Assembly (NCBI GenBank): GCA_022482625.1
Contig: JAKVOU010000001.1
Span: forward strand, 1,164,784 to 1,228,783
From: Spirochaetia bacterium
GTDB lineage: Bacteria; Spirochaetota; Spirochaetia; Sphaerochaetales; Sphaerochaetaceae
DNA length: 64,000 nucleotides
Direction of reading: 5' to 3'
Positions within the stretch are counted from its first letter, which is position 1, and each line of letters opens with the position of its first letter. This document shows positions 33,288 through 41,647 of the stretch, one piece after another. A program made the translations under genes and the position numbers. The notes below the pieces were generated by a model. It had not been told where the DNA came from. It ran no database searches and saw only the letters and a program-made list of their open reading frames with translations.

Positions 33288-33747
33288 AATCGGTGAAGGA
33301 TGGGATATACATAAGCTGGTACAGGGTGCTCCTCTGAAAATCGGAGGGATTACTGTTCCGTCCGCCAAGGGAGAATCTGCGCACAGTGACGGCGATGTAT
33401 TGCTGCATGCAATCATCGATGCAATCTTCGGTGCCTTTGCAGACGGTGATATCGGTTCCCATTTTCCGGATACTGATCCTAGCTATAAGGATTGCAACAG
33501 CATGGTCCTTCTCTACAAAACATTGGCACTGCATCCTTTTGTTCTAGCTAATCTCGACTGTACAATCCTCCTGCAGGAGCCGAAACTACAGCCTTTCATC
33601 CTTTCTATCCGACAAAAGCTAGCAACTGCGCTGAAAGTGCCGACGTCTTCAATTTCCGTAAAAGCCAAGACAGCAGAACACATAGGGGCCGTAGGTGCCG
33701 GCGATGCTATCATTGCAAAGGCTGTCATCCTTTTGGAAAGCAAATAA
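33280..33747 (+). CDS. ispF: 2-C-methyl-D-erythritol 2,4-cyclodiphosphate synthase
   Basis: 155 residues, normal size. The metal-binding Asp and His are in GEGWDIHKLVQG, with HSDGDVLLHAIIDAIFGAF and DIGSHFPDTDPSYK, then AKTAEHIGAVGAGDAI near the C terminus. It forms the cyclic diphosphate in the MEP pathway. Last gene of the carD-ispD-ispF unit, with a terminator 4 bases downstream. ispE, ispG and ispH are not in the window. Confidence 0.95.
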   Translation: MLRIGEGWDIHKLVQGAPLKIGGITVPSAKGESAHSDGDVLLHAIIDAIFGAFADGDIGSHFPDTDPSYKDCNSMVLLYKTLALHPFVLANLDCTILLQEPKLQPFILSIRQKLATALKVPTSSISVKAKTAEHIGAVGAGDAIIAKAVILLESK

Positions 33748-33750
33748 AAA

Positions 33751-33778
33751 GCAGGAAAGCGCTTTTTTGCTCTCCTGC
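33751..33778. terminator. Bidirectional terminator hairpin
   Basis: GCAGGAAAGC (33751-33760) pairs with GCTCTCCTGC (33769-33778) with one mismatch across GCTTTTTT. It lies between the convergent ispF and RecA-like genes. A-rich sequence precedes it on the plus strand, giving a T-run for minus-strand transcripts. Confidence 0.6.
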
Positions 33779-33801
33779 CAATTACTATCAGAAAGAATAT
33801 C

Positions 33802-34509
33802 TTATTTGGTTATCAACATTGTCTTTGGATCAAGATTGACCCCCAAAGGTTTCTTCATGATTCCTTGAGGACCCTTCACCAGAGTCATAAGGACCTTGTC
33901 ATTGGCATCGTTGAAACGAAGCCCAACCAACAAATCAATTACATCCAGATACGGTCCCATTGTCTCAGGTACACCGAATTGGTCAACCTTCACATCGGCA
34001 CGTACAGGTGAGACACTGAACCAAACCTCAACGTTAAGTGCTTGGGCAAAGGCCTTGATTTTCCGTACATCTTCCAGATTGGCAGTCGTAAGCTTATATC
34101 CATCAAAGAGGATTGCATCGGCCTGGAATGAGCCATGCCGAATCAGCGTCTCCAAACTTGCAAGTATCTTGTCAGTTGATACTGAATCCTGAGAAAAATT
34201 CATGACTACACGATTTGATAGGATGTTATTATAAACAGAAGAGGCATCCTCCAGGCTCTTGCCCTCGGCTACCTCTTTGAACACCTCCTTGTACCAATTG
34301 ATGACATGTTCAACATTTCCGCTGAATGAAACATGGATGACATGCTCACCCCTGAACAGTTTGTCCGTTGCAAGGTGTACCAGGCAAGCAGTTTTTCCGA
34401 CACCATGTCTTGAAACCAGTACACCGAGGTTTCCGCGTCCCAGGCCGCCGCCTATGGACTCTTCAAAAACCCTGAGAGGACTGATTTTTGTCAATTCTTC
34501 TATTTCCAT
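33802..34509 (-). CDS. RecA/KaiC-like P-loop ATPase of unknown role
   Basis: 235 residues from the ATG at 34509, preceded by GGAGGTGCAATAC; upstream in-frame codons are discarded. The P-loop is SRHGVGKTACL (about 33-43). ILFDGYKL is a Walker B-like strand (hydrophobic run then Asp), and DLLVGLRF and MTLVKGPQG near the end suit a RecA/KaiC-like core. No DNA-binding or kinase domain is added. It follows fusA on the same strand with its own terminator between them, so it is probably transcribed alone. I do not know its function. Confidence 0.65.
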   Translation of the reverse strand: MEIEELTKISPLRVFEESIGGGLGRGNLGVLVSRHGVGKTACLVHLATDKLFRGEHVIHVSFSGNVEHVINWYKEVFKEVAEGKSLEDASSVYNNILSNRVVMNFSQDSVSTDKILASLETLIRHGSFQADAILFDGYKLTTANLEDVRKIKAFAQALNVEVWFSVSPVRADVKVDQFGVPETMGPYLDVIDLLVGLRFNDANDKVLMTLVKGPQGIMKKPLGVNLDPKTMLITK

Positions 34510-34688
34510 GTATTGCACCTCCGAGATGAATATTCTCAATTGCATTATACCACATAAGTGAAAATGTGGTAGAAATTGTTTTATGATTTTCCGAAAGCAG
34601 CCCATAGCGTGATATAATCGGGGATTTTAATTCGTATACTATTATATTATCCAAGCTTGTACACCTACTGTCCAATAACAAAAAATTC

Positions 34689-34724
34689 AAAAAAAGACCG
34701 GCTGCCAATACAGGCACCCGATCT
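34689..34724 (-). terminator. Intrinsic terminator of fusA
   Basis: On the minus strand AGATCGGGTGCC pairs with GGCAGCCGGTCT (one mismatch, one G-T), followed by seven T. Confidence 0.85.
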
Positions 34725-34748
34725 TCTAAGCACTGATATAACAGAGAA

Positions 34749-36860
34749 CTATTTCTGTTCTTCACGCCGCTTTTTCTGATAAGCAAGCTTCAGCTCATCA
34801 GATATGCTGGCCGGAACCTTACCATACTTTGCTAGTTCCATGGTGAATTCCGCCTTACCCTGTGTAAGGGAACGGAGCACTGTAGAGAAACCGAACATCT
34901 CTGAAAGAGGTACTTCAGCTTCAACAGTGCAGTTGACGTTATCATCCTCGGTTGAAGAAATGATCATACCACGCCGTTGGTTGATGGCACCGAAGATATT
35001 GCCTTGGAATTCAGAAGGTCCCTGAATTTCCACATGCATGATCGGCTCAAGAATAACAGGCTTGGCTTTCTCAAAAGCCTCACGGAATGCACCGAGTGCT
35101 GCAGTCTGGAATGCCATATCGGAAGAGTCAACGGGGTGCCATGCGCCATCATTGACAACTGCACGGACATTGACAATCGGGAAGCCTACCTGTGTACCAC
35201 GCTTGAGAGCCAACTGGAATCCCTTGTCACAGGAAGGAATGTATTCGGTAGGAATAGCTCCGCCCTTGACCTCGTCAACGAACTCATAGTCCTTGACTTC
35301 CTCACCTTCAGCAGGAGCCGGAAGAGGTTCTATGTATCCTGCGACACGGGCATACTGACCGGAACCACCAGTCTGCTTCTTATGCGTATAGTTGAAGTCA
35401 GCTCTCTGGCTGATTGCTTCACGATAGGCTACCTCAGGCTTACCAGGAGTCACCTCGGCATTGTATTCCCTCTTCATTCTCTCGATGTAGACATCCAGAT
35501 GCAATTCACCCATTCCCTGGATGATGGTCTGGTTTGATTCAGGGTCAACATAAGTACGGAACGTCGGGTCTTCCTTGGTAAAGCGGTTGAGTGCCTTGGC
35601 CATATTGTCAGCAGCTTTTTTATCCTTTGGTGTAATTGAAAGGGAAATGACAGGCTTCGGGACAAACATGGAAGACATGGAATAGTTGAGCTCCGGAGAA
35701 CAGAACGTATCACCTGAAGCACAGTCAATGCCAAACAAGGCAGCAATTTCACCGCAGCCGGCTTCCTGGAGATCTTCCATGGTATTGGCATGCATACGGA
35801 TGAGACGTCCGACCTTGAACTTCTTGCGGCTACGGGTGTTGTACAGTTCATCACCTTTCTTGACCTTACCCTGATAAATACGGATATAGGTCAACTGTCC
35901 ATACTGTCCATCCTCAAGCTTGAAAGCCAGGACAACAGCCGGGAGTGTATCATCCGACTTAAGGACAACCTCTTCTTCATTCTTGTCCAAATCAAGAGCC
36001 TTGTTGGTAACCTCTGTAGGATTCGGCAAATATGCATTGACAGCATCCATCAAAGGAGGAATGCCCTTGTTCTTGTAAGCTGAACCGATGAGTACGGGAC
36101 AAAGCTTCAAGGCGATGGTTGCTTTCCGTATAGCCTTGACAATGAGGTCATTGGTTACATTCTCTTCCAGCATGGCTTCCATCAGGTCATCATCTACCAT
36201 TGAGATGACATCAAGCATTTCTTCCCTTTTTTCCTTGGCTTCATCCAAAAGCTCAGCAGGAATCTCGGCCTCACGTTGGTGGATACCATCAGGGTCGGCA
36301 TCAAAGTAAAGCGCCTTCATGGTTATCAGGTCAACCACACCCTGCAACTTGTCTTCCAAACCAATAGGAATCTGCAGAAGTACTGCATTGAGACCAAGTT
36401 TGTCAATCAACTGCTGCTTTACACGATAGGGGTTGGCTCCCGTTCTATCACACTTGTTTACGAATGCAATCCGAGGAACATGATAACGCTTCATCTGGCG
36501 GTCAACGGTAATTGACTGTGACTGGACACCAGCTACAGAACAAAGGACAAGGATTGCTCCATCAAGGACTCGAAGGGACCTTTCAACCTCAATCGTAAAG
36601 TCAACGTGTCCCGGAGTGTCGATAATATTGATTTCATGGTTTTTCCACATTACGTTGGTTGCAGCAGATGCAATGGTAATGCCACGTTCCTTTTCCAATT
36701 CCATACTATCCATGGTAGCTCCGACACCATCCTTGCCACGGACTTCGTGAATTGCATGAATTTTATTGCAATAATAAAGGATACGTTCGGTAAGAGTTGT
36801 CTTTCCCGAATCGATATGGGCGCTGATACCTATGTTTCTCATGTCTGCCAGGTTGCTCAT
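34749..36860 (-). CDS. fusA: Elongation factor G, spirochaete/mitochondrial (spdEFG1-like) class
   Basis: 703 residues from the ATG at 36860, with AGAGG upstream; a further 19 codons to 36917 are not supported. The G1 loop is [17 protein letters not shown] (most bacterial EF-Gs have HIDAGKTT). [20 protein letters not shown] and NKCDRTGA follow. Domains II-V are present, ending [20 protein letters not shown]. The HIDSGKTT form, the [19 protein letters not shown] stretch and the overall fit with mitochondrial EF-G1 indicate the spd group, in which one paralogue translocates and another recycles ribosomes. A second EF-G is expected elsewhere but is not seen here. Confidence 0.93.
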   Translation of the reverse strand: MSNLADMRNIGISAHIDSGKTTLTERILYYCNKIHAIHEVRGKDGVGATMDSMELEKERGITIASAATNVMWKNHEINIIDTPGHVDFTIEVERSLRVLDGAILVLCSVAGVQSQSITVDRQMKRYHVPRIAFVNKCDRTGANPYRVKQQLIDKLGLNAVLLQIPIGLEDKLQGVVDLITMKALYFDADPDGIHQREAEIPAELLDEAKEKREEMLDVISMVDDDLMEAMLEENVTNDLIVKAIRKATIALKLCPVLIGSAYKNKGIPPLMDAVNAYLPNPTEVTNKALDLDKNEEEVVLKSDDTLPAVVLAFKLEDGQYGQLTYIRIYQGKVKKGDELYNTRSRKKFKVGRLIRMHANTMEDLQEAGCGEIAALFGIDCASGDTFCSPELNYSMSSMFVPKPVISLSITPKDKKAADNMAKALNRFTKEDPTFRTYVDPESNQTIIQGMGELHLDVYIERMKREYNAEVTPGKPEVAYREAISQRADFNYTHKKQTGGSGQYARVAGYIEPLPAPAEGEEVKDYEFVDEVKGGAIPTEYIPSCDKGFQLALKRGTQVGFPIVNVRAVVNDGAWHPVDSSDMAFQTAALGAFREAFEKAKPVILEPIMHVEIQGPSEFQGNIFGAINQRRGMIISSTEDDNVNCTVEAEVPLSEMFGFSTVLRSLTQGKAEFTMELAKYGKVPASISDELKLAYQKKRREEQK

Positions 36861-37098
36861 AAATAAACCTCTTGTAATAGAATATGTTTCAGTCCCAGGT
36901 AGCACCTGTGACATCATTTCGAATTATGCAAAACCAAGGCTATTGGTTTCCAGTAGAATATTTTCAGCTACTGTTCCATGTCATATGGCCTATGCCTATG
37001 CAACAAGGAACGCATACCGGATGGATAATAAAACAAAGATTCTTTTTATGCAATCCCCTACAGGAAAGCTTTTAAGTCTTTTTATTCATGGTCTACGA

Positions 37099-37107
37099 TG
37101 ATATAAT
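37099..37107 (+). promoter_or_regulatory. Extended -10 promoter of the HIT gene
   Basis: TGATATAAT (37099-37107) is a perfect extended -10 (TGN then TATAAT). The expected start is about 37113-37115, one to three bases before the ATG at 37116. No ribosome binding site lies in between. The -35 region is weak. Confidence 0.5.
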
Positions 37108-37115
37108 GACAAAGT

Positions 37116-37517
37116 ATGGATACAGTATTCGATAAAATCATAAAGGGTGAAATTCCCTCAGTAAAAATTCATGAAGACGAGTCATGCGTAGTCATCATGG
37201 ATATCAATCCGGTTGTCAAAGGCCATTGCCTTGTGATAAGTCGCATAAGTTACCCCAATTTCACTGATTGTCCTACAGCCCAGCTCAGCCATATGATGGA
37301 AATAGCAAAGTCAGTAGACAAGAAACTGAGGAAGACAACAGGCTGTGAAGGAACCAATATCGTCATCAACAACGGTGCTGCTGCAGGGCAGGCAATACCT
37401 CATCTGCATATACATGTAATTCCTCGCTTTTCTGCAGGGACAAAAATCACCTTCCCTCATGAAAGCTACAAGGACAACAATGAAATGCAGAAGCTGGGTG
37501 CCCAGCTTAAGTTCTGA
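37116..37517 (+). CDS. HIT-family protein (Ap4A/nucleotide hydrolase type)
   Basis: 133 residues, normal for a HIT protein. The histidine triad is HLHIHVIPRF (about 93-102), preceded by NNGAAAGQAIP. The N-terminal part IIKGEIPSVKIHEDESCVVI and VKGHCLVISRISYPNF is typical. Such proteins hydrolyse nucleotide phosphoramidates or dinucleoside polyphosphates. The gene stands alone on this strand. An extended -10 promoter immediately upstream suggests a leaderless message. Confidence 0.9.
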   Translation: MDTVFDKIIKGEIPSVKIHEDESCVVIMDINPVVKGHCLVISRISYPNFTDCPTAQLSHMMEIAKSVDKKLRKTTGCEGTNIVINNGAAAGQAIPHLHIHVIPRFSAGTKITFPHESYKDNNEMQKLGAQLKF

Positions 37518-37587
37518 AACTTTCCCATGGTAGAAAACACAGACAGTCCATCTGCCTGCTGTTTCCTGCCGCATGAATAAATATCAA

Positions 37588-38097
37588 TCATATCTTCCTG
37601 TATGCTTTTTCTATTTCACCGAAAAAAAGTACATGATAATCGTTGTCTGCATAGCTCTTTTCCTTGATGTCTGCAAGAAGAGTTGCAGGTTCCATTGCTT
37701 GCCGATAAACTGTCTTGCATTCAAAAAACAAGTGACAAGCGGAAAGAACAGGACAGTCAATTGACTGTGCCGGTTCAGTTTCAAGTCCTGTCCGTGCAAA
37801 CTTATCCATATCCCTGCCGGACTTTGTCCCGAAGAAGGCAAGTTCTTTCTTCAGGCAACCATCTGCAGGAACACTGACAGTAAAGCAACAAGACTGATCT
37901 ATCAGAGAATAGGAAAAACGGGAATAGCGGACCATAACCGTCAAAATAGGGCAATTCCAGATCCGCCCGATTTCAGCCCATCCGATTGTCATGGCATTGA
38001 CTGCCTTGCCATTCCTGACCGTAAGGAAGGCACCGCCGTTGCCAAGCTGCCTGATCAGTTCAGGAGCAGCCTCTTCATATGGAATTTCTTTGATCAT
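37588..38097 (-). CDS. Flavin reductase family protein (FMN-binding split barrel)
   Basis: 169 residues. NGKAVNAMTIGWAEIGRIW, CPILTVMVRYSRFSYSLI and CFTVSVPADGCLKKELAFFG match the flavin reductase-like FMN-binding family (DIM6/NTAB type). HVLFFGEIEKAYRK is the last strand. A reduced-flavin role is likely, with no specific substrate. It is convergent with HIT and upstream of the pheT end. A related gene lies at 45632. Confidence 0.8.
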   Translation of the reverse strand: MIKEIPYEEAAPELIRQLGNGGAFLTVRNGKAVNAMTIGWAEIGRIWNCPILTVMVRYSRFSYSLIDQSCCFTVSVPADGCLKKELAFFGTKSGRDMDKFARTGLETEPAQSIDCPVLSACHLFFECKTVYRQAMEPATLLADIKEKSYADNDYHVLFFGEIEKAYRKI

Positions 38098-38163
38098 ATA
38101 AGCCTCCGCACAGGAAGAAGAAAAACACTTCCTCTTCCTGGCAATTCTGGTTACAACTACAGA

Positions 38164-39864
38164 TTATCCATGGATTTCCAGCAAGTCATCTACGTCCAGT
38201 TCACATGCAACCGTAGGCATTCCACATCCCCAATTCTCCAAGACCTGGGGATGGACTTCACCGAAACAACCAATGACTTTATCACCGGAAACAACCTTTG
38301 CACAACGACCTTCGATGAAACGGGAATCACCATCCAATGGAGCCAAAGTATAATCAACTTTAAGGAAATACATCAAATTATAGACCAAAGAGCTTATCTC
38401 ATTGTAGCCCATGACGGAATCAGCTGCCAATAATCCCAAAGAATCCCGGGTAATGGTACCACTGTTATCTTCCGGATACAGATAAGCAATCTTCCCTACT
38501 TCAAAAATCTTATGAGGGAATGAAGCACTGGCACTGACACCTTCGCTCTCAAGCAAGCTTGGCAGTACCGACGGCCTTACATAGCCGTAGTTTTCACTCA
38601 TTGGGTTCGCAATCTGTATATAGTCCTTGCCATCGACGCACATGTTGTCAATGAATTCCTTCTTGGAACCGAGGTAGTTATACATCATTTCCTGGAAGCC
38701 AAAGCCAACCATGATATCTCTGATTTTCCTTGAAAGCTCTTCTACGGGAGAAAGACGCCCCATGGTAAAGTCATGCGGCAGCTCCGGAATAAAATTTTCA
38801 AGCCCGTAGCCGATGATGACATCTTCGACTAAATCTGCCGCATGAAGGAAATCATCACGGTATTCAGGCACTGTGGCATAAATTTCATCACCTTCCTGTA
38901 TTGCATAGATTCCCATCTTCCGCAAAGAAGCGATGACCTGTTTGCCTGTAAGCGGCTCACCTAATGTCCTATGCACCTCTTCCATGGTACACTTGATCGG
39001 TGACTGATAGTAAAACGGGACGGTAATTTCCTTACCAAATTCAGTTTCTTCATCAAAAAAGACTTTTACCGGTAGAATGGTGAATCCCATATCAACCATG
39101 TCACAGGACATGATAGCTGCAACCAAAAGCAAATTCCTGAGGATAGGACCGCTCATTTCAATGAACAGGTTCTCATCTCCCACTTTCACGGCTCCTATCC
39201 TTGCACTATTGATTACCGGAGGAAAAGACAATGTCTCGCCCTTGTCATCGAACAAGTAAGGATAAAGCGGATCATTTTCAACCAAGGGACCATACTCGAT
39301 ACCTTTCGGATGTTTCTTGCATATCTGCCGAAGCGTCAATTCCTCATCCATCCCCAACGGGATAAATTTTGTCTGATCAGGATCGGCCGCCTCATAGTGG
39401 ACCGGATAGTTAATCAGATCACTGCGGTAAATACCCATGGCAATGGTCTTGCGCTTCCTTCCATAGTTGGTACAGAGCTTTTCCTGACTCTGAATCAAGG
39501 TCAGCAAATCATCCTCAGTGACTTTATGTCCGGTAACAGCAAAGCCAATCGAGTACTTCCTTTTCTCGGGAGCATGCTTCACATACATGCACCGGCCCTC
39601 ATTGTCCATGGTTTCCTGTATCGTTGAGAAAAAATCATACAGGGGGACTTCTGAAGTCTTGTAACAGTTAATCTGCCTTGCTACACCGGCCGCAGACCAA
39701 AGGTCAGGCCTGTTGGTATCATTCAGTTCAATCTTTATGATTCCATCGCTATGTCCGTCAAGTTCGGCCTTCGCGACAGGAAATATTGCCTCAAGTTCTT
39801 CGTCCGTATAAGGTTTGCCGAGCAATCTGAAAAAATTCTTTTCTGTGGTTTCAATCTTAGGCAT
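38164..39864 (-). CDS. pheT: Phenylalanyl-tRNA synthetase beta subunit, archaeal/eukaryotic type
   Basis: 566 residues, much shorter than the roughly 800-residue bacterial PheT because the N-terminal tRNA-binding (EMAP-like) and C-terminal anticodon-binding domains are absent. It begins KIETTEKNFFRLLGKPYTDE. The B3/B4 editing-like module and B5 (FYYQSPIKCTMEEVHRTLGE) follow, then the catalytic-like core (NPMSENYGYVRPSVLPSLL). This is the archaeal/eukaryotic architecture known from spirochaetes. The start overlaps the pheS stop by one base. Confidence 0.93.
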   Translation of the reverse strand: MPKIETTEKNFFRLLGKPYTDEELEAIFPVAKAELDGHSDGIIKIELNDTNRPDLWSAAGVARQINCYKTSEVPLYDFFSTIQETMDNEGRCMYVKHAPEKRKYSIGFAVTGHKVTEDDLLTLIQSQEKLCTNYGRKRKTIAMGIYRSDLINYPVHYEAADPDQTKFIPLGMDEELTLRQICKKHPKGIEYGPLVENDPLYPYLFDDKGETLSFPPVINSARIGAVKVGDENLFIEMSGPILRNLLLVAAIMSCDMVDMGFTILPVKVFFDEETEFGKEITVPFYYQSPIKCTMEEVHRTLGEPLTGKQVIASLRKMGIYAIQEGDEIYATVPEYRDDFLHAADLVEDVIIGYGLENFIPELPHDFTMGRLSPVEELSRKIRDIMVGFGFQEMMYNYLGSKKEFIDNMCVDGKDYIQIANPMSENYGYVRPSVLPSLLESEGVSASASFPHKIFEVGKIAYLYPEDNSGTITRDSLGLLAADSVMGYNEISSLVYNLMYFLKVDYTLAPLDGDSRFIEGRCAKVVSGDKVIGCFGEVHPQVLENWGCGMPTVACELDVDDLLEIHG

Positions 39865-41402
39865 CAGTTCCCCCTCCTGTTACGCACACTTTCGATATCA
39901 GGCGTAAAAAGTTCCCGCAGATCATTGAGTCCAAGATGCATAAGCGCCATTCTGTCAATGCCAAGTCCCCAAGCGAGGACCGGCACATCAATGCCCAACG
40001 GTTTGGTTACTTCTGGGCGGAAGATGCCACTTCCTCCCAACTCGAACCATCCCAGCACAGGATGCTTGATGTGTACCTCAATGGAAGGTTCCGTAAATGG
40101 GAAATAGCCAGGTACATATTTGACTTCCTCGGCTCCCGCAATCTCTTCAGCAAAAAGCTTGAGCAAGCCAAGCAAAGTCTTGAGATTGACATCCTTGCCA
40201 AGCACGATACCCTCAGTCTGATAAAAATCTGCACCATGGGTCGCATCAACCTGATCATAACGGAAGCAACGGACAATGCCGAAATACTTTCCTGGAACTT
40301 TTGCCTTGGTCAGCTGATGGGCAGAAAGTACCGTCCCCTGGCTTCGCATTACCTGACGTCGCGTGAACTCATGGTCAAAGGCATATCCCCAGCCTCTTGA
40401 ACCCGTGTTACCGCCATTCATATGGGTCTGTGCGACATTGGTCAGCCAAGGTTCCTCAATTTCCTTGCAATGGCGAGGTTCCTTGATATAATACACATCA
40501 TGGATATCACGCGCACTGTGGAACTGCGGCATGAAAAGTGCATCACCGTTCCAGAACTCGTTTTCTACCAGAGGACCGTCAAATTCCTCGAATCCCAAGG
40601 AAATCAATTTGTCCTTTACCCATTGCAGATAAGCACCATAAGGATTGTGCCTGCCAGGAATCAACCGTGAAGTCGGGGCATTGAGTCCATATGGACGGAA
40701 GGAAGCCTCCTTCCAACTGCCGGAAGACAGGATATCCTGGGTAACTGCACCCAGCTCTTCACCGCTCAGATGTGCTGCAAGCACAGCTTCCTTGGCCGCT
40801 GCACCCTCTTTTGTCAATTCATAGACAATTTCTTCCTTTTCAGTCATCCTGAAGGGAACACTGCCTATACCTCGTTTCTTTGAATTCCTATCAAGCAATT
40901 TCTGTTGGACAGGTTGCAGGTCTTCCTTGTCGATAGGGTTTGCAAGGCCTTTTCCCAGTAAATCGGCAAGCATCTGCTCTTCTTCAGGGAGCTTGTCACT
41001 GACAAGCAAAGCCTGCTTCTGCTCATTCATCTTTGCAACTCTCGCCTTGGAAAGTGCACCGAAAGCTGACCCTACAGTACTCTTTTCCAATCCTAGGGCT
41101 TCAGCAATTTCGGGAAGCGTGGCAGCGCCATGCTCACCCAAGTATGTAAAGATGCGTCGGGAAGGGGTACCTGTCTTCTGTTGTTCACGACCAAGTTCTG
41201 TCAACTCAAAGAGAATGCGGGTCTTTCGACTCATTTCCGCCACGTAGCCTTTCGCACCAAGCCAGCTGAAAGCTTGGTTGCATTGCCCCACATTGTAACC
41301 CAGTTCTGCAATGATTCTGTCCGAGGTAATCGGTTCACCCGGACATACATGTCTGAGCAGACGGACTTCAAGGGGATGCAATTTCTTTACATCAATGTCC
41401 AT
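39864..41402 (-). CDS. pheS: Phenylalanyl-tRNA synthetase alpha subunit, archaeal/eukaryotic type
   Basis: 512 residues versus about 330-350 in usual bacterial PheS. Two winged-helix repeats form the N terminus (HPLEVRLLRHVCPGEPITSD, RRIFTYLGEHGAATLPEIAE). Class II motifs are present: motif 2 QGTVLSAHQLTKAKVPGKYF, and motif 3 VLAWGLGIDRMALMHLGLND. FWNGDALFMPQFHSARDIHD is the Phe-binding region. The N-terminal winged-helix part is the archaeal/eukaryotic feature. pheS-pheT is preceded by a hairpin with a T-run (41504-41530) that may act as an attenuator. Confidence 0.93.
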   Translation of the reverse strand: MDIDVKKLHPLEVRLLRHVCPGEPITSDRIIAELGYNVGQCNQAFSWLGAKGYVAEMSRKTRILFELTELGREQQKTGTPSRRIFTYLGEHGAATLPEIAEALGLEKSTVGSAFGALSKARVAKMNEQKQALLVSDKLPEEEQMLADLLGKGLANPIDKEDLQPVQQKLLDRNSKKRGIGSVPFRMTEKEEIVYELTKEGAAAKEAVLAAHLSGEELGAVTQDILSSGSWKEASFRPYGLNAPTSRLIPGRHNPYGAYLQWVKDKLISLGFEEFDGPLVENEFWNGDALFMPQFHSARDIHDVYYIKEPRHCKEIEEPWLTNVAQTHMNGGNTGSRGWGYAFDHEFTRRQVMRSQGTVLSAHQLTKAKVPGKYFGIVRCFRYDQVDATHGADFYQTEGIVLGKDVNLKTLLGLLKLFAEEIAGAEEVKYVPGYFPFTEPSIEVHIKHPVLGWFELGGSGIFRPEVTKPLGIDVPVLAWGLGIDRMALMHLGLNDLRELFTPDIESVRNRRGN

Positions 41403-41503
41403 TGTTCACTCCATCTCCGGCTCACTGCACAAGTAAGCCGATATTTCACCTTATACTAGTAGAACCACAATAAAATGAAAAGGGTATCTGACAGGAGGAA
41501 CAG

Positions 41504-41530
41504 AAAAAAAGCAGGCCGTACAAGGCCTTC
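41504..41530 (-). terminator. Possible attenuator hairpin upstream of pheS
   Basis: On the minus strand AGGCC-TTGTAC-GGCCT, with an outer G-C pair, is followed by GC and seven T. It stands between divergent genes, about 105 bases before the pheS ATG, so it cannot end a neighbouring gene on that strand. The stem is short (5-6 bp). No clear leader peptide or T-box is seen. Confidence 0.4.
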
Positions 41531-41586
41531 TGGAAAAAGACCTCTCATCTGACTTCATGATTTACAGTGATATAAATAAAAAACAA

Positions 41587-41615
41587 TTGCCGTAATTGGC
41601 ACAACCAAGTATAGT
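41587..41615 (+). promoter_or_regulatory. Promoter of the GH13 glucosidase gene
   Basis: TTGCCG (41587-41592), a 17-base spacer and TATAGT (41610-41615). The ribosome binding site GAGG lies about 8 bases before the ATG at 41648. Confidence 0.55.
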
Positions 41616-41647
41616 TTATCAAAGAACGGATAACTGAGGTAATAATT

